This document shows positions 1-7,659 of a stretch of DNA of 24,618 bases, piece after piece. Under the pieces are notes generated by a model that had not been told where the DNA came from, did no database searches, and saw nothing but the letters and a program-made list of their open reading frames with translations. Position 1 is the first letter of the stretch; every line of letters starts with the position of its first letter. Both the position numbers and the translations under genes were made by a program. The stretch lies in NCBI GenBank assembly GCA_026713745.1, contig JAPONU010000267.1:1-24618 (forward strand), read 5' to 3'. The DNA comes from a bacterium. Its GTDB lineage: Bacteria; Actinomycetota; Acidimicrobiia; Acidimicrobiales; CATQHL01.

Positions 1-706
1 GGACCGAGAACCACTTGGCTCTGTTGGGGGAGCTGATGCACACCAGGGCCAGCGCCACGGCGAACCACAGCACGCCGAAGATCGAGTGAACCGTCAGGAG
101 GACGACTTCGCCCGGATTGGCCGACGGAAGCTCCCTGACCTGGCCGAACTCGGCGGCGCTCAGCAGGGTATTTGCTTCGGGCACGTCAATCGTCAACTCG
201 GCGTGACCGAGTGAGGTGGGTACTTCGCTCTCGGCTTCGTCAATGGGGTCGAACACGTTCACCACGACGGTCCACCGGCCGGGAGCCGGAACGATCACCG
301 TGCCCTTGTATTCGCCGACCGGCGCCGTCTCCGGGTAGTTCAGATACGGGTAGCTGAACCCGTAGATGGTGGTGCCCCGACGGCCGCCGACATCGGTCAG
401 GCCGGCGAGAACGACGTAGTCCAGGCCCACCGGTTCGTTCGTGTCGGGGTCGAGCAGGCGCGCGATCAAGGGAACGAAGTTCGGAGACAGGGCGTCGTAG
501 CCCACCGGATCCTCTTCCAGGACGACCGTGACCGGACCCCGCGGTTCGTAGTACCCGCCGATACCGCGGTTCACATCGTCGTCCTGGGCGGCCACGCCGC
601 CGGAGACGCCGGCGGTCAGCAGGATCAGCAGAGCCGCGCCGGCGAGGACGCGGACCCTCCGGCCGGCGAATGTGCGGATTCTCGTCTCCCTGATGAAAGA
701 CGTCAT
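1..706 (-). CDS. Membrane-anchored extracytoplasmic protein, FixH/YtkA-like, partial (3' end outside window)
   Basis: An open frame runs from ATG at 706 to the left edge without a stop (235 codons visible), so the gene is cut at its C-terminal end. Residues about 13-35 form a hydrophobic signal or anchor ending in VAAQ. A soluble, beta-rich stretch follows, with a 'PGRWTVVVNVFDP' strand typical of FixH, YtkA and CopC-like immunoglobulin-type domains. Near the edge there is a second hydrophobic helix (about residues 204-228, with a His at its start) that enters a 'SSPNRAKW' loop, so more membrane segments may follow. The start lies 8 nt after the upstream stop, with GGGTGAG as a plausible ribosome site. 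It is the last visible gene of the 6047-to-1 operon. The function is not recognisable, and the FixH/YtkA resemblance is by pattern only. Translation of the window frame is direct observation; the copper or assembly link comes from its neighbours. Confidence 0.75.
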   Translation of the reverse strand, partial: MTSFIRETRIRTFAGRRVRVLAGAALLILLTAGVSGGVAAQDDDVNRGIGGYYEPRGPVTVVLEEDPVGYDALSPNFVPLIARLLDPDTNEPVGLDYVVLAGLTDVGGRRGTTIYGFSYPYLNYPETAPVGEYKGTVIVPAPGRWTVVVNVFDPIDEAESEVPTSLGHAELTIDVPEANTLLSAAEFGQVRELPSANPGEVVLLTVHSIFGVLWFAVALALVCISSPNRAKWFSV

Positions 707-714
707 CGCCTGTC

Positions 715-1410
715 TCACCCGCTCGCCGGATCGTCACCGGTCGCCGGCACGTCCGGATCGTCGTCGGCCGGGTCGTGCTCGGCGTCCGTCCCATCGTCCG
801 GAGCCAGCCGCCGGCGGCGCAGGACGACGGCAAGAACGACGACCACTGCGCAGATCGGCAGAACGATCGCCAGGACGGTCGTCGCCCCCGACCCGCCGCC
901 CGCTGAGGGCACGAGTCGGCCGGCTGCATCGATCTCCAGGGTCTTGCGGTGCGCCGACTCGATTGCGGGGAGCGAGGAGGTGCCCTGGTGCGTGTTCACG
1001 AGGATCTCCCACACTCCCGGACCCAGCGGGAGCGTGCCCGAATAGACCGCGAACGCCGATTCCTGCAACTCGACGGGCGCCACCTGCTCGCCGTTCCCGG
1101 TGGCCGTAACCCTGACGCCGAAACCGGACACCGACTCGCCGGATTCCCGCTCGATGAGCTCAACGGTCACCACGACGCCGCTCGGTGAGTCCCGGAAGTC
1201 CACCGCCGCCGCCCACAACTGCACCTCGCCGGTGAAGTGGTGCGCCAGCACCGTCGGGGCGAACAACACTGACGACACCAGTACCACGGCAGCAAACGCG
1301 CCGAGACGGCCGAACCCGGCCCTCGGGCCGGCACGCCGGGTGGCGCGTCTGCTAGGCAGGCACCCGGTCCGGACCGTCGTCTTCGGTTTCACGGTTCTCA
1401 CTCTCATCGC
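715..1410 (-). CDS. CopC/YtkA-like secreted domain protein with C-terminal membrane anchor
   Basis: This 231-residue protein has a basic N-terminus, a hydrophobic signal (about residues 36-55) ending VLA, then a mature region that would begin with His56-His57. A beta-sandwich-like stretch follows (about 58-150, including 'GPGVWEILVNTHQG', a strand pattern shared with FixH/YtkA/CopC-type domains). A Gly/Ser linker, one transmembrane helix (about 176-197), an RRRR stop-transfer and a very acidic cytosolic tail of about 30 residues complete it. I chose ATG at 1410 because GGGACG precedes it at a suitable distance. This start overlaps the 3' end of the upstream parvulin-like gene by 59 nt. An upstream in-frame start at 1470 would overlap even further. 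The domain is probably on the outer face of the membrane. Function is unknown; a copper-carrier role is an inference from the N-terminal His pair and the fold pattern. Confidence 0.75.
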   Translation of the reverse strand, partial: AMRVRTVKPKTTVRTGCLPSRRATRRAGPRAGFGRLGAFAAVVLVSSVLFAPTVLAHHFTGEVQLWAAAVDFRDSPSGVVVTVELIERESGESVSGFGVRVTATGNGEQVAPVELQESAFAVYSGTLPLGPGVWEILVNTHQGTSSLPAIESAHRKTLEIDAAGRLVPSAGGGSGATTVLAIVLPICAVVVVLAVVLRRRRLAPDDGTDAEHDPADDDPDVPATGDDPASG

Positions 1411-2374
1411 GTCCCTGCCCCGACGAGCGCACGGATCCCGACTGCGGATTCCAGCGCCCGTAGAACTCATCCACCTCGACGTCAGCCTGCGTCAGCCGCT
1501 GCTGGAACCAGTCGTCGAAGAGTCGCTGCCGCTCCTGGTCGGACAGGACTGCCAGGATCTCGAGCCGCGCCAGGTCGTAGGGCGTCTCGGCGATCTCCTC
1601 CCGGGACTCCACGAAGAACAGCAGCCAGCCGATGGAGGCCTGGCGCGTCTCGCTGACCTCTCCGGTGTCCAGCGAACCGATCACCTCGATAATGTCGGGA
1701 TGCAGGGGGCTGGTGGAGGTGACGACACCCATGCTGCCGGACTCGAGCGCACCGTCCGCCTGCGCCGTCTCGAGGAACGACGCGCCATCCTGGGTGGCGT
1801 TCCGAACGCGCTCGGCCTCGGCGAGCGAACCGAAGAACGCGGTGTGCACCGTCGCCGACCACCCGGACTCGTAGCGGGCCGCCTCCAACTCGTAGATCCG
1901 CCTCACCTCGTCCTCAGCGACGGCGACTTCCGGGAAGAGCGCGAGCGCGACACGCCGGGAGATGTCCCCGGCTCGCTCCGCCACGCGCAGGTCGTCAGCG
2001 GTCAGATTGGATTGAGCGAACTCCTCCGGCGAGACGGACTCGAGGGCCAGCTCCAGCTCGGGGTCTATCTCTACCTCGAGGTCGAACTCCCCGGCGACGA
2101 TCTCCAGCATCGAGAGTCGAATGAGGTAGTTGAGCACGAACCGCGACGCCACTGACCGCTCGAGCGGCGGGATCGTCGAGCCCGTCTGCCCACTCGTCGC
2201 CGGCTCCTCCAGGTAGCGATCGGTCAGCGCGTTCACCTCGGTGGCGAGAATCTCCATCCCCTCGACAGACGCGGCGACCTCCGGCGGCCCCGTCGCCTCC
2301 TCACCCCCGCAGGAGACAGCCAGCAGGGCCAACCCGGCCACCGTCACCACGGCCGGAAGCAGGCGCCGGCTCAT
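1352..2374 (-). CDS. Parvulin-like (PpiC/SurA/PrsA type) peptidyl-prolyl isomerase lipoprotein
   Basis: This 340-residue lipoprotein has a signal peptide with lipobox AVSC (Cys22). A helical SurA/PrsA-type chaperone region follows (about 35-165, with 'VAASVEGMEILATEVNAL', as in SurA N-terminal domains). A degenerate parvulin domain lies at about 172-265 ('VHTAFFGSLAEAERV...GASFLETAQ...ESGSMGVVTSTSPLHPDIIEVIGSLDTGEVSE'), which has the usual order of parvulin strands. A short helical segment and a charged tail end the protein. The family folds exported proteins outside the membrane; whether this copy still isomerises prolines is uncertain. The start is ATG at 2374, whose ATGA overlaps the stop of the DUF4340-like gene; a longer frame to 2407 would overlap that gene further. 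Translational coupling makes it part of the GldA/GldFG operon, where it could fold a protein handled by that system. Confidence 0.82.
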   Translation of the reverse strand: MSRRLLPAVVTVAGLALLAVSCGGEEATGPPEVAASVEGMEILATEVNALTDRYLEEPATSGQTGSTIPPLERSVASRFVLNYLIRLSMLEIVAGEFDLEVEIDPELELALESVSPEEFAQSNLTADDLRVAERAGDISRRVALALFPEVAVAEDEVRRIYELEAARYESGWSATVHTAFFGSLAEAERVRNATQDGASFLETAQADGALESGSMGVVTSTSPLHPDIIEVIGSLDTGEVSETRQASIGWLLFFVESREEIAETPYDLARLEILAVLSDQERQRLFDDWFQQRLTQADVEVDEFYGRWNPQSGSVRSSGQGRDESENRETEDDGPDRVPA

Positions 2375-3024
2375 CGGCCCTCGTGCTGCAGTACCTGGGC
2401 AAGCCATGGGTTGAGGTCCTCCTCCTCGACGGTTACGAGCTGCAACTCGTTGAGAGCCTCGGCGAACCGCGGGTCGATGCCACGATCCACCTTCTCGCCC
2501 ACTGCGACCGACTTCAGGCTGTCTATCACCTTGGGAATGACCACATAGACGTGAGGGTCGCCGGCGAGCCGGGCGTAGTGACCGCCGCCGCTGAACGTCT
2601 CAGCTCCGAAGGCGACCCGCCAGAGCTCCCCGGCCGCCGTCCGCACGGTGACCTCGAGCGTCGAGTCCGCCAACCCGAACGCCGGGTCGTCGCCGTCCAC
2701 CGACAGCCGGCGATACGAACGGAGCGGGAAGAGCACGCTCTCCACGTCGAACATCAGCGACGGGACGACCGGGTTGGCATCGCCGGCGATCCATCGCCCA
2801 GGGCCGGCCTTGGTCACCTCGGAAACGCGGCCCTCGAACCCAACCGTCACGCTGCTCACGTCCTCGGCGCTCAGCGGCAGTACCTCCCAGATCGTCTGCG
2901 ACTCCTCCGACAGTTGCCCCTGGAGTTCGCGGTAGTCCGCCACGCGGTCCACATCGGAACAGCCGATTGCGACGAGCGCCAGCGCGGTCGTCGCCGTACA
3001 CAACAGCCAGGCCCTCGGACTCAT
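2371..3024 (-). CDS. DUF4340-like lipoprotein of the Gld-type ABC operon
   Basis: This 217-residue protein begins with a lipoprotein signal and lipobox AIGC (Cys22). The rest is soluble and beta-rich: 'LPLSAEDVSSVTVGFEGRVSEVTKAGPGRWIAG', then 'PLRSYRRLSVDGDDPAFGLADSTLEVTVRTAAGELWRVAFG' and 'GGHYARLAGDPHVYVVIPKVIDSLKS'. This succession (effect on a residue, 'fGL', a graded substrate term, then 'Y.r..g...vyvv') is typical of DUF4340 proteins, which usually sit directly after GldG-like genes. The ATG at 3024 overlaps the stop of the permease/GldG gene as ATGA, which decides this start over an upstream frame reaching 3195. It would be anchored on the outer face of the membrane next to the GldG-like domain. 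The biochemical role of the family is not known to me. Confidence 0.8.
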   Translation of the reverse strand: MSPRAWLLCTATTALALVAIGCSDVDRVADYRELQGQLSEESQTIWEVLPLSAEDVSSVTVGFEGRVSEVTKAGPGRWIAGDANPVVPSLMFDVESVLFPLRSYRRLSVDGDDPAFGLADSTLEVTVRTAAGELWRVAFGAETFSGGGHYARLAGDPHVYVVIPKVIDSLKSVAVGEKVDRGIDPRFAEALNELQLVTVEEEDLNPWLAQVLQHEGR

Positions 3025-5060
3025 CCTCTGCGCGACCTTCGCAGCATGAGCAGCAGCAGGGCGAAGGCCCCCGCCGCCGGGAACACGATCGCATTGCGGA
3101 TGTACTCCCCGCGATCGTCCTCGGTCAGGACGAGACGCGGCACACCCCGTACCGGACGCATGGCGCTGATGAGATCGTCCTGCCGGGCGACCCACGAGAC
3201 GAGTCGAGCGGAAAACTCACCGTTGCCAAGCCGATCGAAGTGGCCGTTGGCAGCGACCTCGACGGTGCCGACGACCCCGATGCGAGTCCGGGCGATCTCG
3301 AGATCATCCGGCTCCCCTTCGACACTGCTCCAGTCCGTGATCAGCCCAAGCACGAACGGGCCTGGCGTCCCGTCATCCAGCGAACTGAACGAACTCGAGG
3401 TCACGAGCGGTGAGATCCACGCCTGATCCTCGAACGCCAGGCCGACGAGCGCGGATTCCACCGGCTGCGCGGCCACGAGCAGCAGCGGGATGTTGTCGCG
3501 CGACAGCGATACGGTCACCGGGCTGGCGCTGGGGTACCTGTACGCAACGATCGCTCCCGGGTCGTCCTTGAGCGAGCTCCGGTCCGATACGGTCGCCCGG
3601 CGAACCGCCACTCCCCACGGGCGGAGTAGATCGTTGAGTTGCGCCGTGGCAGGACCGCCGGCGGAGTCGGCGAAGACGACGAGGCGTCCGTTGCCATCGG
3701 CGTGGCGCCGGAGCAGTTCGATCTCGCTGGGCAGGAATTCCACCTTTGCACCGGCGATCACCACGACCGTGCAGGCGCCGAGCCGCTCCACGCCGCCGAC
3801 CGCTCCCAGCGCCAACGACTCCACCTCGAACCCCAGTTGCCGAAGCCCCTCGGCGAACTGCGCGAAACCGCCCGGGAGGATGTCCTTCACATCACGCTCG
3901 CCGTGCCCCACAGTGAAACACGCCACCGGCGCGTCGATCTGCGCCAGCCGCTGCAGCGCGCTCGTCACCTCGATCTCCAGGATGTCGTCCACGAGCTCCC
4001 GCCGCCCGTCCATCTCGACCATCATCTGCCCGTAGGTCCTGGCCCCCACCGCCTTGGTGAGCGCGGGCTGGGCGTCGGGGTCGATGAACTCCAGGCTGAT
4101 GTTGCCGTTCTCCAGTTGGTAGCGCCGGATCAGGGACCGCATCTCGACCTGCTGCGCCGAGCCCGGCTCCACGAATCCGTAGATCACCGTCGGCGCGTCG
4201 ACCGCACTCAGGACGAAGCGTGAGTGATCGGTGAGGGTGAACCGCTTCTCGGGGGTCAGGTCAACCTGCCCCTTGGCCACGATCGAGGCTCCCCCGACGC
4301 CGGCGGTCACGAGAAGGCCCAGCAGGACGCCCGCGAAACGGCCGCGGATCGCGCCCTCGAAGGACCGCGGTCGCGGCTCCTTCAACCACAGCACGGCCAG
4401 GCACACCCCGAGGCTCATGCCCGCCACGAAATAGAGCCCGTCGCCGAGATCCAGCAGGCCTCGCCCGCTGTTGGCGATGTGGTTGGTCGGCGCCACGTAG
4501 GAGACGACGCTGTCGAACCGTCCGCCCAGCCAGCCGGGCACGAAATCCAGCACCCACAGGGCGATGAGCACGCCGAACCCCACAAATGCGGCTGTGGCCG
4601 GCGACCGGGAGCGAGCCGAGATGGCCAGGGCGATGGCGTTGAACATCAGCAGGATCATCAGGAGACCGATGAACCCTGCGCCGCTCTTTCCGATCTCGAC
4701 ATCCACCTCCCTGTTCAAGAGCCAGATATAGAGCCAGACGATGCTGACGATCAGCCAGGTCAGGAGCGTGTTCGCGACGAACTTCGAGATGACCAGCCAC
4801 CAGCGGGACGTGGGCCAGGACAGGGTGATGTCCAGTGCGCCGGTGCGGCGCTCCTCCGCGAAGGAGCGCATCGCCACGATCGGTGCGAGGACCACGAGGG
4901 TTGTCTCGATGTTGGAGTAGTAGCTCTCCAGGTCGGCGATGCCGCGGCTGAAGAGGAGTACGACGAAGAAGATCCCCGAGAAGACGATGTAGCCGGTCAC
5001 CATCGCCCAGGTGACCGGCGAGATGAGAAGTGCTCTCAGCTCGTTGCGCAGACTCGTCAT
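3021..5060 (-). CDS. ABC-2 permease fused to GldG-like auxiliary domain (GldF-GldG fusion)
   Basis: This 679-residue protein joins two parts. Residues 1-225 are a six-helix ABC-2 permease (helices near 15-38, 52-65, 88-114, 127-148, 155-173 and 209-226) with the 'MRSFAEERRTGALDITLSWP' segment that GldF/NosY-type permeases carry. A further helix at about 243-262 leads into an extracytoplasmic GldG-like region ('VDLTPEKRFTLTDHSRFVLSAVDAPTVIYGFV', then an ABC-auxiliary domain with 'VACFTVGHGERDV' and 'GRLVVFADSAGGPA'). A last helix at about 655-673 ends in RRSRRG. In Bacteroidota GldF and GldG are separate proteins; here they form one chain. The gene lies 18 nt after the ATPase gene and overlaps the next gene by 4 nt. 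It would form the membrane part of an ABC complex acting on envelope substrates; the substrate is unknown. Confidence 0.88.
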   Translation of the reverse strand: MTSLRNELRALLISPVTWAMVTGYIVFSGIFFVVLLFSRGIADLESYYSNIETTLVVLAPIVAMRSFAEERRTGALDITLSWPTSRWWLVISKFVANTLLTWLIVSIVWLYIWLLNREVDVEIGKSGAGFIGLLMILLMFNAIALAISARSRSPATAAFVGFGVLIALWVLDFVPGWLGGRFDSVVSYVAPTNHIANSGRGLLDLGDGLYFVAGMSLGVCLAVLWLKEPRPRSFEGAIRGRFAGVLLGLLVTAGVGGASIVAKGQVDLTPEKRFTLTDHSRFVLSAVDAPTVIYGFVEPGSAQQVEMRSLIRRYQLENGNISLEFIDPDAQPALTKAVGARTYGQMMVEMDGRRELVDDILEIEVTSALQRLAQIDAPVACFTVGHGERDVKDILPGGFAQFAEGLRQLGFEVESLALGAVGGVERLGACTVVVIAGAKVEFLPSEIELLRRHADGNGRLVVFADSAGGPATAQLNDLLRPWGVAVRRATVSDRSSLKDDPGAIVAYRYPSASPVTVSLSRDNIPLLLVAAQPVESALVGLAFEDQAWISPLVTSSSFSSLDDGTPGPFVLGLITDWSSVEGEPDDLEIARTRIGVVGTVEVAANGHFDRLGNGEFSARLVSWVARQDDLISAMRPVRGVPRLVLTEDDRGEYIRNAIVFPAAGAFALLLLMLRRSRRG

Positions 5061-5078
5061 GCCGGGACCGCCGCTATC

Positions 5079-6047
5079 TCACTGCGGAGCCGAGTTGGTG
5101 GGGCTGAGTCCGGCTCGCTCGAACGCGGCGCCGATGAGATCGGTTAGAGGCTCGAGGTGTGCCACGGACCACCCCTGGGTGATCGTGGCCTGGACGAGGT
5201 CACTCACCGATCGAGGATCCTCGGCATCGATCACCAGGTTGTTGCTGGTTCCGCTCCCGGCCTGATAGATGATCGACGCACCGACGGCGGCGACCTGGCG
5301 CCGGAGTTCGTCCAGGGTCGGCCCCAGCACGCCGATCCGCCAGCGCCGTGCCACCCGGCCGCTCAACTCGGCGCCGATCAGAGAGCCGTCGTAGACCAGA
5401 TGACCCTCCGAGACCACCAGCACGCGGTCGCAGAGGATCCGGGCCTCGGGAATCATGTGTGTGGAGAGCAGGATGGTGTGCTCGGAGGCGTACGCCGTCA
5501 GGACGTCGCGGAAGTCCCAGATGTGCAGCGGGTCGATGCCGGCCAGAGGCTCGTCGAGGACGAGCACCGGCGGCTTGCCGACCAGCGCCTGCGCCAGGCC
5601 CACCCGCTGCCGGTAGCCCTTGGAAAGGTTCCCCACCAGCCGCTTGGCGACCGGCTTCAGGTCCAGATCGTCCAGCGCCACTTCCACGGCGTCGACCCGC
5701 TCGGATCGCGGCACCTTCTTCATGTGCGCTGCGTACTCCAGGTAGGCCGTCACGCGGAGGTCGTTGGGAAAGGCGGCCCGTTCAGGGAGGTAGCCGATCT
5801 TCGAGCGGGCGAGTTGCGGGTCGAGGCGACAGTTCACCCCGCCGACGGCGATGTCCCCCTCGTTCCAGTCGATGAGACCGCTGATGCAACGGATGATCGT
5901 CGACTTGCCTGCCCCGTTCGGACCCAGGAGCGCCGTGACGCCCTTGCCGATCTCGAACGAGACGTTCTGGACGGCCGGCCTATTGCCGTACAGCTTGGTC
6001 AGGTTGCTGACCGTGACATCTGGCTCTGGGACCGTCGAGGTGTTCAT
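5079..6047 (-). CDS. GldA/CcmA-type ABC transporter ATPase
   Basis: This 322-residue cytosolic ATPase has Walker A GPNGAGKS (residues 42-49), Q-loop region near 'IGYLPERAAFPNDLRV', signature LSKGYRQR (141-148), Walker B VLVLDEP (161-167) and the switch His in 'LLSTHMIPEA'. The C-terminal third (about 235-310) is the extra domain seen in GldA/ABC-2 export ATPases, not in amino-acid importers. GGTGA lies 6 nt before ATG 6047. It is the first gene of the GldFG operon and would power the permease encoded 18 nt downstream. It begins 64 nt after livF, behind a hairpin, so it may be co-transcribed with the liv genes or have its own promoter; I saw no clear promoter in the gap. Confidence 0.9.
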   Translation of the reverse strand: MNTSTVPEPDVTVSNLTKLYGNRPAVQNVSFEIGKGVTALLGPNGAGKSTIIRCISGLIDWNEGDIAVGGVNCRLDPQLARSKIGYLPERAAFPNDLRVTAYLEYAAHMKKVPRSERVDAVEVALDDLDLKPVAKRLVGNLSKGYRQRVGLAQALVGKPPVLVLDEPLAGIDPLHIWDFRDVLTAYASEHTILLSTHMIPEARILCDRVLVVSEGHLVYDGSLIGAELSGRVARRWRIGVLGPTLDELRRQVAAVGASIIYQAGSGTSNNLVIDAEDPRSVSDLVQATITQGWSVAHLEPLTDLIGAAFERAGLSPTNSAPQ

Positions 6048-6078
6048 GATCGTTCACCGTGCAGCCCCGGTCCGCCCT

Positions 6079-6103
6079 GCCTCCGCGGACTGACCGCCGA
6101 GGC
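6079..6103 (-). other. Intercistronic stem-loop between livF and the GldA-like gene
   Basis: GCCTC (6079-6083) pairs with GAGGC (6099-6103) and GCGG (6085-6088) with CCGC (6094-6097), with one mismatch between them and a 5-nt loop. It sits in the only sizeable gap of the long minus-strand run, just after the livF stop. No T-tract follows on the minus strand, so it is not a classical terminator. It may mark an mRNA processing or partial termination point between two functional gene sets. Confidence 0.4.
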
Positions 6104-6111
6104 GCTAGGCA

Positions 6112-6774
6112 TCATCCACCCGTTGACGCGGTGAGCGAGGCGATCCGGCCTTTCTCGATGACGCAGACTCGATCAGCGGCGGAAATGGCTTCCGTGGAGC
6201 GTTCGTCGACCACGATGATGCCGATTCCCTCCGCAGCCAGCTCTCCGAGCGTCCGGTACAGCCCGGCGACGATAAGTGGAGCCAGACCCATGGAGGGCTC
6301 GTCGATGAGCAGCATCTTGGGTGCGGAGATCAGCGCGCGGCCAATGGCGAGCATCTGCTGCTCGCCGCCGCTGAGGGATCCAGCCTCCTGGCCGGTGCGC
6401 TCCTCCAAGATGGGGAATAGCGCGTAGATCCTCTCCAGTTGTCCCTCGACGACATCCGACGGGGTCCGCGCCGCGCCGGCGAGGAGGTTCTCCCGCACGC
6501 TGAGGCTGGCGAAGATCCGGCGACCCTCGGGCGACAGCGCCATGCCTCGCTCGACCCGGAGGTGCGGCGGCTCGTGGGTAACCCGCACACCGTCGAAGAC
6601 GACTCTGCCCGCCGTCGGGGTGACGACGCCGATGATGCACTTCAGCAGGGTGGACTTGCCCGCGCCGTTCGGGCCGACGATTGCCAGCACCTCACCCTGA
6701 TCGACGGTCAGATCGATGTCGAACAGAACGGGCAGGCGCCCGTAGCCTGCCCGCAGGCTCTCGATCTCAAGCAT
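6112..6774 (-). CDS. livF: Branched-chain amino-acid ABC transporter ATPase LivF
   Basis: This 220-residue cytosolic ATPase has Walker A GPNGAGKS (34-41), the LivF-type 'LSPEGRRIFASLSVRENLLAGA' (80-101), signature LSGGEQQ (134-140), Walker B MLLIDEP (154-160) and 'GLAPLIV' after it, which is diagnostic for LivF-like subunits. It hydrolyses ATP to drive uptake through LivH/LivM in a heterodimer with LivG. The ATG at 6774 has GGAGGG 8 nt upstream and lies 13 nt after the livG stop. It is slightly shorter than typical LivF (about 235 residues) but has all the motifs. Confidence 0.93.
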   Translation of the reverse strand: MLEIESLRAGYGRLPVLFDIDLTVDQGEVLAIVGPNGAGKSTLLKCIIGVVTPTAGRVVFDGVRVTHEPPHLRVERGMALSPEGRRIFASLSVRENLLAGAARTPSDVVEGQLERIYALFPILEERTGQEAGSLSGGEQQMLAIGRALISAPKMLLIDEPSMGLAPLIVAGLYRTLGELAAEGIGIIVVDERSTEAISAADRVCVIEKGRIASLTASTGG

Positions 6775-6787
6775 CGATCGTGCCCTC

Positions 6788-7657
6788 CTACTGCTCGCCC
6801 AGGTAGTGCTCTTGCGCGGCGGGGGAACTGCTCACCTCATCGGGTGTGCCTTCGGCGATCACCTGGCCTTCGGCGAGGGCATAGACGATCGCGCAGTGGT
6901 CGAACACGATGCGCACGAAATGCTCGATCAGGCACACGGCGAAGCCGAGGTCCGACTGCAGCCGCGTCACGAGACCCAGCAGGTCGCTCGCTTCATGCGA
7001 GTCCATGCCGGCGCTGGGTTCGTCCAGCAGGAGGAGTCGCGGCCGGCTCATGATGCTCCGGCCGATCTCGGCGCGCCGCTGCCCGCCGAATGAGAGCACG
7101 CCGGCACGCACATCGAGGACTTTCTCGAGATCCATCAGCCTGGCGACGGCGCGCGTCAACTCGGCGGCCTGCCGCTGGCCGCGGCGCGGCGCAGGGAACT
7201 GGAAGACCGACGTGAAGACCCCGCCGCCGATGCTCAGGAAGGCGCCCGTGATGAGGTTCTCGTAGACGGTGAGATTGGGGTCGATGTGATTGGCCTGGAA
7301 CGTCCGGCACATCCCCAGCCGCGCCCGATTCCACGGATTCAGGTCGGTGATGTCCTCGCCGAACGCCCGCACGCGCCCCGAGTCCGGAACGGTGAAACCG
7401 TTGATGACGTCGAAGAGCGTCGACTTGCCCGATCCGTTCGGCCCGATCAACCCGACGATGGTGCCGGCCGGGATCCGCAGCGACGCCCCGCGCAGCGCCC
7501 GGACCCCGCCGAAGGACACGTGGATGTCGGTCGCCTCCAGAACCATGCCCTCGGTGACCGGGGGAGGCAGTGCCGCCTCCACGACCTCGAGAGCGGCGAG
7601 CCGACCCTCTCCCCAGGTCTCCGGCGACCCGCCGTTCCCGGCCGGGTTGGCGTTCAT
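6788..7657 (-). CDS. livG: Branched-chain amino-acid ABC transporter ATPase LivG
   Basis: This 289-residue ATPase carries Walker A GPNGSGKS (72-79), the LivG marker 'CRTFQANHIDPNLTVYENLITGAF' (117-140), signature 'LSFGGQRRAEIGRS' (189-201), Walker B 'LLLLDEPSAGM' and switch 'LIEHFVRIVFDHC'. It pairs with LivF on the cytosolic face of LivHM. An extra N-terminal stretch of about 38 residues precedes the usual domain start. The ATG at 7657 is preferred because a GGGGAGTGA site precedes it and it lies 2 nt after the livM stop; the longer frame upstream is the shadow of livM. A start at the internal Met38 would remove the extension. The signature LSFGGQ differs from the LSYGQQ common in LivG. Confidence 0.92.
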   Translation of the reverse strand: MNANPAGNGGSPETWGEGRLAALEVVEAALPPPVTEGMVLEATDIHVSFGGVRALRGASLRIPAGTIVGLIGPNGSGKSTLFDVINGFTVPDSGRVRAFGEDITDLNPWNRARLGMCRTFQANHIDPNLTVYENLITGAFLSIGGGVFTSVFQFPAPRRGQRQAAELTRAVARLMDLEKVLDVRAGVLSFGGQRRAEIGRSIMSRPRLLLLDEPSAGMDSHEASDLLGLVTRLQSDLGFAVCLIEHFVRIVFDHCAIVYALAEGQVIAEGTPDEVSSSPAAQEHYLGEQ

Positions 7658-7659
7658 GC

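Noticed and set aside
240..929. 229-codon minus-strand frame
   Set aside because: It lies out of frame with two better-supported genes (1-706 and 715-1410), which have signal peptides, membrane helices and operon-type junctions.
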